A DNA stretch of 64,000 nucleotides, from assembly GCA_040756995.1 (NCBI GenBank), contig JBFLYK010000036.1:1-64000 (forward strand), written 5' to 3'. This DNA is from BP-133 sp040756995. GTDB taxonomy: Bacteria > Actinomycetota > Acidimicrobiia > IMCC26256 > BP-133. The position numbers and the translations under genes are program-made. Every line of letters starts with the position of its first letter. Position 1 is the first letter of the stretch. Positions 59,807-64,000 of the stretch are shown in pieces. The notes below the pieces were generated by a model that searched no databases, was not told the DNA's origin, and was given only the letters and a program-made list of their open reading frames with translations.

Positions 59807-59838
59807 TCTCTAAGATCAACGCTAATAGCTCTTAGAGA
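59807..59838. promoter_or_regulatory. CTCTAAG/CTTAGAG operator candidate
   Basis: Perfect 8-bp inverted repeat TCTCTAAG (59807-59814) and CTTAGAGA (59831-59838) with a 16-bp spacer, 14 bp before the ATG at 59852. The same element with AAA/TTT arms lies at 61136-61165 in front of the SufR-like regulator gene, which is probably the factor that binds both. Confidence 0.55.
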
Positions 59839-59851
59839 CGGAGGCTGTGTC

Positions 59852-60310
59852 ATGAGTACCGCTGTGATGAAGAACGCCGCCGTGGCCGGAAGGCAGCGGG
59901 CAACCGGTGTCGCCGCCTGGCGCCTCGACCCGGTGGTCCAGGCCTTCTGGCTCCTGCGGCTCGGCTTCACGGTTGCTCCGATCCTGTTCGGGCTGGACAA
60001 GTTCGCCCACGTGCTCGTGAACTGGGACCGGTATCTGGCTCCGGAGTTCGCCGACGTCCTGCCCTGGACGACCCACGAGCTGATGTACGCCGTCGGGGTC
60101 ATCGAGATCGTGGCCGGCCTCGTCGTGGCCGTCCGGCCGCGCTTCGGCGGCTATCTCGTCGCCGCCTGGCTGGGCGGGATCATCGTCAACCTGCTGATGC
60201 AGGCCGACTACTACGACATCGCCCTGCGGGACTTCGGCCTCATGCTCGGCGCCCTCACTCTCGCCCGGCTGGCGTCCGGCCTCGTTCCGAAGAGCAACCC
60301 TCCGCGCTGA
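59852..60310 (+). CDS. DoxX-like small membrane protein
   Basis: A 152-aa protein with about four hydrophobic segments (FWLLRLGFTVAPILFGLDKF, ELMYAVGVIEIVAGLVVAVR, YLVAAWLGGIIVNLLMQADY, FGLMLGALTLARLASG), matching the DoxX-like fold. Basic residues at the N-terminus orient it inside. The putative operator of the neighbouring SufR-like gene lies in front, so expression may respond to iron-sulfur or redox state. Function in this family is poorly defined (often redox/thiosulfate linked). Confidence 0.75.
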   Translation: MSTAVMKNAAVAGRQRATGVAAWRLDPVVQAFWLLRLGFTVAPILFGLDKFAHVLVNWDRYLAPEFADVLPWTTHELMYAVGVIEIVAGLVVAVRPRFGGYLVAAWLGGIIVNLLMQADYYDIALRDFGLMLGALTLARLASGLVPKSNPPR

Positions 60311-60387
60311 CCATGATTTCCAAGGGCTGACGTTGAAGAGGCAGTTGCCCGGGGCGGACCGCGATCCCGCTCCGGGCGGTCGGCGCG

Positions 60388-61128
60388 TCAGGGGCTGCCG
60401 GGTCGCCTGCGCCGGCCGGCTTCCTTGTCGCGGACGAGCGCCACGCAGCACAGTCCCGGACGGGGATCGAGGACCGCTTTGAGGGTGCCTCTGGGGGAGG
60501 CGGCCGCCCGCTCCAGCAAGGCGAGGTTCATGCCGCAGACGGTCTGGCGGTGGGCGTCGGCCAGGCGGTCGAAGGGGCAGTTGCGCAGCCGGATGACGCC
60601 GTCCTCGTCGTGGAACGGTTCGTAGCCCCGCTCGGCCAGCACCTGTTCGAGCACGGCCACACGCTGGGCCTCGCTGCGGCCGGCCACCCGCCGGTCGACC
60701 TCGGCCGCCACGTCGGACCCGAAGGCCTCGGCCGATCGCTGCAGCGCCGCCTTGGCCCGGCCGGTGGGTTCGCGGTCCACGGCGTCGGCGAAGATCCGGG
60801 CCGCCAGTTCGTAATCGCGGGGCGGCAGGGTGATGTTGAACTCCCGGGCCGCCCGGCGGTAGAGCTTGGCCGGCCGCCCCGCCCCGGGCCCGGTCCGGCC
60901 GGTGCGCCGGGCGAAGGACACCTCCAGGAGCCCGTCTTCCACCATTCGGTCGAGGTGGTAGGCAGCCAGCGTCCGGCCGACACCGGCGGCGGCCGCCGCC
61001 TCGTCGCGGCCGGCGGGTTCGGCCTGGCGGATCACGAACTCGTACAGGGCGCGGCGGGTCGGGTCGCCGAGGCTGCCGAGGCTGGTGACGTCGTCCCTCA
61101 CCGGCTCCTGCGGCGCTCCGCTGTCCAT
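60388..61128 (-). CDS. SufR-like (COG2345) helix-turn-helix regulator with Cys-rich C-terminus
   Basis: A 246-aa regulator. A winged helix-turn-helix (SLGDPTRRALYEFVIRQAEP, GVGRTLAAYHLDRMVEDGLL) is followed by a metal-sensing C-terminal half containing Cys at RNCPFDRL, VCGMNLALL (13 residues between the first two) and GLCCVAL. These Cys resemble the iron-sulfur ligands of SufR and related regulators. ATG 61128. Its own promoter carries the CTCTAAA/TTTAGAG repeat at 61136-61165 and the divergent folate gene starts just beyond. Confidence 0.85.
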   Translation of the reverse strand: MDSGAPQEPVRDDVTSLGSLGDPTRRALYEFVIRQAEPAGRDEAAAAAGVGRTLAAYHLDRMVEDGLLEVSFARRTGRTGPGAGRPAKLYRRAAREFNITLPPRDYELAARIFADAVDREPTGRAKAALQRSAEAFGSDVAAEVDRRVAGRSEAQRVAVLEQVLAERGYEPFHDEDGVIRLRNCPFDRLADAHRQTVCGMNLALLERAAASPRGTLKAVLDPRPGLCCVALVRDKEAGRRRRPGSP

Positions 61129-61135
61129 GGCGTCT

Positions 61136-61165
61136 ACTCTAAAACAACTCTTCCTGATTTAGAGT
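61136..61165. promoter_or_regulatory. CTCTAAA/TTTAGAG operator candidate, divergent promoter
   Basis: Perfect 8-bp inverted repeat ACTCTAAA (61136-61143) and TTTAGAGT (61158-61165) with a 14-bp spacer, between the SufR-like gene (start 61128, minus) and the dihydropteroate synthase gene (start 61174, plus). It is similar to the site at 59807-59838 in core sequence and spacing. Confidence 0.55.
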
Positions 61166-61173
61166 TGCCGAAC

Positions 61174-62103
61174 ATGGGGTGGCCGGGTGCGATCTCCTCA
61201 ACTCGTGTCATGACCGGGACCGTTCTCCGGCTGCGGGAGGCGACGCTGTCGCCCGGTCCCGATGCACCGCTGATCATGGGTGTGGTCAACGCCAGTCCGG
61301 AGTCGTTCTCCGACGGTGCGTCCTCCGCCACGCTCGACCGGCAGTTGGCCCGGGCCCAGGCTCTGGTGGAGGCGGGCGCCCACCTTCTCGACGTGGGGGG
61401 CGAATCCGGCGTCACGAACCGGCCGCCGATCAGCGCCGAGGAGGAGATCGACCGCATCCTCCCGCTGGTCAAGGAACTCGTCGGCGCCGGTTGCCTGGTG
61501 TCGGTGGACACCTGGAAGGCGCCCGTGGCCGCGGCGGCGCTGGAGGCCGGCGCCCATCTCATCAACGACGTCAGCGGCTTGCGGGAGCCGGAGATCGCCG
61601 ACCACTGCGCCGCGGCCGGGGCCGGCCTCGTGATCATGCACACCCGGGCCGTCCCGAAGGTCAAGGCCTTCCCGGTCTACGAGGACGTGACCGCCGACGT
61701 CATCCGGTTCCTCGAAGAGAAGATCGCCCTGGCCACCGCCCATGGGGTCGGGCTCGAACACATCGTCGTCGACCCCGGACCCGACTTCGCCAAGACGCCG
61801 GCCCAGACCGTGACCGTGCTCCGCCAACTCCCGGAACTCGCCCGGTTCCGCCGGCCCATCCTCCTCGCCGTGTCCCGCAAGGACTTCGTCGGAGCGCTCA
61901 CCGGCCGGAGGCCCTCGGCCCGCCTGGCCGGGACGCTGGCCGCCATCGCCGAGGGTGTCGACGCCGGCGCATCGATCCTGCGGGTCCACGACGTCGCCGA
62001 CGTGGCCGACTTCCTCAAGGTCCGGGCCGGGCTGCGGGGGTACGCCGACGTCCCGGCCGACCTCGCTCTCCCCGAGCACCTTCGCCGGGAACCGACTCCG
62101 TAG
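61174..62103 (+). CDS. Dihydropteroate synthase-like protein
   Basis: About 309 aa from ATG 61174 (ATG 61210 is possible; neither has a Shine-Dalgarno sequence, so the mRNA may be leaderless). Pterin/pABA site motifs are IMGVVNASPESFSDG, LLDVGGESGVTNRPPIS, VSVDTWKAPVAAAALEAGAH, LINDVSG, VVDPGPDF-KTP and AVSRKDFVGAL. The second loop lacks the usual GGESTRPG: Ser-Thr-Arg is replaced by Ser-Gly-Val-Thr-Asn-Arg, as in the FolP2-like branch, so true DHPS activity is not certain. It is divergent from the SufR-like regulator, from which its expression may take its cue. Confidence 0.8.
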   Translation: MGWPGAISSTRVMTGTVLRLREATLSPGPDAPLIMGVVNASPESFSDGASSATLDRQLARAQALVEAGAHLLDVGGESGVTNRPPISAEEEIDRILPLVKELVGAGCLVSVDTWKAPVAAAALEAGAHLINDVSGLREPEIADHCAAAGAGLVIMHTRAVPKVKAFPVYEDVTADVIRFLEEKIALATAHGVGLEHIVVDPGPDFAKTPAQTVTVLRQLPELARFRRPILLAVSRKDFVGALTGRRPSARLAGTLAAIAEGVDAGASILRVHDVADVADFLKVRAGLRGYADVPADLALPEHLRREPTP

Positions 62104-62188
62104 AGCCGCCGCCGGCCGGTGGAAGCCCCGTCGGTCCGGGGTAGGTACGCCGCGACGACCCATCGAGGCATCGGACGCGGGAGGACGG

Positions 62189-63733
62189 ATGGCGAGCGGC
62201 GACGGGCACCACATCTCCTACTGGCTCGGGACCGCGCCGGGCCGGGAGCACCCGCCGTACACGCCGGACGGGCGGGTGGTCGACGTCGCCGTCGTCGGCG
62301 CCGGCATCACCGGGGTCATGACCGCGCTGCTGGTGGCCGAGGCGGGCGCCTCGGTCGTCGTGCTGGACGCGGGACGGGTCGCCGCCGGCGTCACGGGCCA
62401 CACCACAGCCAAGGTCACGTCGCTCCACGGGTTGACCTACGCCGCGCTCGAGCAGACCTTCGGCCCCTCCGGGGCCCGGACCTACGCCGAGGCCAATCAG
62501 GCGGGACTGGCGGAGATCGCCCGGCTCGTCGAGAGCCTCGACATCGACTGCGACTTCGAGCGCCTGCCGGCCTTCACCTACACGGAGGAGGCAGACCGTG
62601 TCCCGACCATCGCCGCCGAGGTGGAAGCGGCGGTGCGGGCCGGGCTCCCGGCCGGCTTCACCACCGACGTCGACCTGCCGTATCCGGTGCACGGCGCCAT
62701 CCGGGTGGAGGACCAGGCGCAGTTCCACCCCCGGCGTTACTGCCTCGCCCTGGCCGATGCTCTGGCCGCTCGCGGCGCGGCGGTGTACGAAAACACGAGG
62801 GTCCTCGGCGTCGAGCCCGGCTCGCCGTGCCGGCTGGTCACCGAACACGGCGAACTGCGGAGCGACCAGGTGGTGGTGGCCACGCAGCTGCCGATCTTCG
62901 ACCGGGGCGCCTTCTTCGCCCGCACCTACCCCGAACGCTCCTACGCCCTCGCCGCCACGCTGTCGGGGCCCGTCCCGGCCGGGATGTACCTGAGCGCCGA
63001 CACCCCGACCCGCTCGGTCCGCCCGGTGACGGCCGGCGGGCGGGAGGTGGTGCTGGGCGGTGAAGGGCACAAGGTGGCCCACGACCCCGACACCCGCCTC
63101 CGCTACGAGGCGCTGGAGCGCTGGTCACACGAGCGGTTCAAGGTCGAGGAGATCACCTACCGGTGGTCGGCGCAGGACTACATGCCGGCTGACGGCGTGC
63201 CCTACATCGGCCCGGCCGGCCCCGGCGCCTCCCGGATCTTCGTCGCCACCGGGTTCAAGAAGTGGGGGATGTCGACCGCCGCCGTCGCCGCCCTGATCCT
63301 CCGGGACCGGATCGGCGGCCGCGACAACGGCTGGGCGAAATTCTTCGACTCCACCCGCCTCGATCCCAAAGGCGAAGTCAGAAAGGTCGTCACGGAGAAC
63401 CTCGACGTGGCCAAGCGGTTCGTCGGCGACCGCCTCCGGGCCCGTACGGCCCCGCCGGCCAGCGGCCTGGCCGCCGGCGAGGCCGGCCTGTGCGAGCTCG
63501 ACGGCCAACGGGTGGCCGCCTTCCGCGACGAGGCGGGCCGGCTGCACGCCGTCTCCCCCCGCTGCACCCATCTCGGCTGCCTGGTCGACTGGAACACCGC
63601 CGAGCGCTCCTGGGACTGCCCCTGCCACGGCTCCCGGTTCACGCCCGACGGCTCGGTTCTCCAGGGCCCGGCCGTGCGGCCCCTCGAACCGGCGGCCGGC
63701 GTGACCGTCGACGGCTCCGGCGCGGCCGGCTGA
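62189..63733 (+). CDS. FAD-dependent oxidoreductase with C-terminal Rieske domain
   Basis: A 514-aa protein: an N-terminal DAO-type FAD domain (VVGAGITGVMTALLVAEAGA; FKVEEITYRWSAQDYMPADG, then TGFKKWGMSTAAVAALIL) and a C-terminal Rieske 2Fe-2S domain (CTHLGCLVDW, then CPCHGSRFTPDG). GGGAGG upstream fixes ATG 62189. This fusion is known in many soil bacteria and is thought to act as a redox enzyme with its own electron acceptor; the substrate is unknown. It follows the folate gene by 85 bp and may share its promoter. Confidence 0.9.
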   Translation: MASGDGHHISYWLGTAPGREHPPYTPDGRVVDVAVVGAGITGVMTALLVAEAGASVVVLDAGRVAAGVTGHTTAKVTSLHGLTYAALEQTFGPSGARTYAEANQAGLAEIARLVESLDIDCDFERLPAFTYTEEADRVPTIAAEVEAAVRAGLPAGFTTDVDLPYPVHGAIRVEDQAQFHPRRYCLALADALAARGAAVYENTRVLGVEPGSPCRLVTEHGELRSDQVVVATQLPIFDRGAFFARTYPERSYALAATLSGPVPAGMYLSADTPTRSVRPVTAGGREVVLGGEGHKVAHDPDTRLRYEALERWSHERFKVEEITYRWSAQDYMPADGVPYIGPAGPGASRIFVATGFKKWGMSTAAVAALILRDRIGGRDNGWAKFFDSTRLDPKGEVRKVVTENLDVAKRFVGDRLRARTAPPASGLAAGEAGLCELDGQRVAAFRDEAGRLHAVSPRCTHLGCLVDWNTAERSWDCPCHGSRFTPDGSVLQGPAVRPLEPAAGVTVDGSGAAG

Positions 63734-63805
63734 GGCGGTTGGCGCTGATCGGCCGGCTGACGGCACCATCGGCGCCTGGCCCAACGACTGCAAGCCCCGG
63801 AGGTT

Positions 63806-64000
63806 CTGAAGGATCCGTCGGTCCGCACGCTGGCGACGACCGCCGCGGCCACGATCGTCTGCATCCTTCCGCCCTTTCTCCTCGGTGCCATGGCGGTGCA
63901 GGTCCGGGGCGATCTGGAGTTCTCGGAGACGGGCGTGGGGGTGGCGGTCGGGGCGTTCTTCCTGACCGCCTCCGGTCTGTCGGCCTTCATGGGTGGCTGG
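63806..64000 (+). CDS. MFS transporter, N-terminal part (cut by window end)
   Basis: The reading frame LKDPSVRTLATTAAATIVCI, LPPFLLGAMAVQVRGDLEFS, ETGVGVAVGAFFLTASGLSA is the beginning of a major facilitator protein: a first hydrophobic helix, an acidic loop and a second helix leading to GG. The start codon is not clear (no ATG/GTG/TTG nearby in frame), so the call begins at a CTG. The gene continues beyond the window. Confidence 0.6.
   Translation, partial: MKDPSVRTLATTAAATIVCILPPFLLGAMAVQVRGDLEFSETGVGVAVGAFFLTASGLSAFMGGW

Overview
The window is high-GC DNA with frequent GTG/TTG starts, ATGA/GTGA stop-start overlaps and abundant TetR regulators, which points to an actinobacterium. A large secreted protein ending in tandem GYW...DGGIF.FGDA repeats, a RecA/KaiC-like domain fused to XRE and cupin domains, and an igr-like (cholesterol side-chain type) hydratase/aldolase set fit an Acidimicrobiia-like or related lineage. 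That placement is inference. No rRNA, tRNA or CRISPR array was seen.

Left end (1-11.6 kb), a mobile-element graveyard. An IS21-family element (istA/istB with multiple terminal repeats) sits inside an IS1380-type transposase remnant. Next come a minus-strand group II intron whose maturase has an HNH-like tail, one copy of a duplicated Thr/Pro-linker sequence, a frameshifted SDR remnant, an intact SDR, a DDE transposase preceded by a 10-bp hairpin, a second and different group II intron, and a frameshifted istA remnant.

Catabolic island (11.9-42 kb). Block A (11957-16444) encodes a PaaA-like diiron protein, a probable hotdog protein, a thiolase-fold Ltp protein, a DUF35 partner, two MaoC-type hydratase subunits, a 51-aa protein and a Rieske ferredoxin. 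Block B (16540-24726) encodes a branched-chain-type ABC importer with a fused LivM-LivG subunit, plus two unknown envelope proteins, an SCP2 protein and an SDR. Block C (24990-33170) has a divergent TetR, a plant-type ferredoxin/FAD/NAD reductase, a 44-aa zinc ribbon, a second PaaA-like diiron protein, a Rid-like protein, a phenylacetate-CoA-ligase-type enzyme, two tandem paralogous small unknown proteins, an orphan molybdenum-hydroxylase large subunit and an amidohydrolase. Block D (minus strand, 36044-33154) encodes a soluble diiron monooxygenase: alpha, beta and coupling protein. Block E (36178-41943) has TetR, crotonase, acyl-CoA dehydrogenase, a fused E1 alpha-beta 2-oxoacid dehydrogenase and an SDR. 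Read together, the island looks like a pathway that imports a hydrophobic or branched (possibly isoprenoid, steroid-like or aromatic) acid, activates it to a CoA thioester, oxidises it with diiron enzymes and cleaves the chain by hydration and retro-aldol reactions. The substrate cannot be read from sequence. Palindromic sites with related arms at the promoters near 11.9, 16.5, 25.7 and 36.1 kb suggest common TetR control.

Right part (42.5-64 kb), more ordinary. It has an alpha/beta-hydrolase/TetR/zinc-ribbon operon with a palindromic operator, a 31-bp near-perfect palindrome, two unknown proteins, remnants of an ImmA/PIN locus, an MFS exporter with divergent TetR, a decayed NtrC/AcoR-type activator, an IS110 element with a candidate bridge-RNA region, a sigma-like protein, the second linker copy, the secreted repeat protein, a DUF5996-type protein, the KaiC-like/XRE/cupin regulator, a DksA/TraR-type protein, a DoxX-like membrane protein, a SufR-like regulator, dihydropteroate synthase, a FAD oxidoreductase with a Rieske tail, and the start of an MFS gene cut by the window end.
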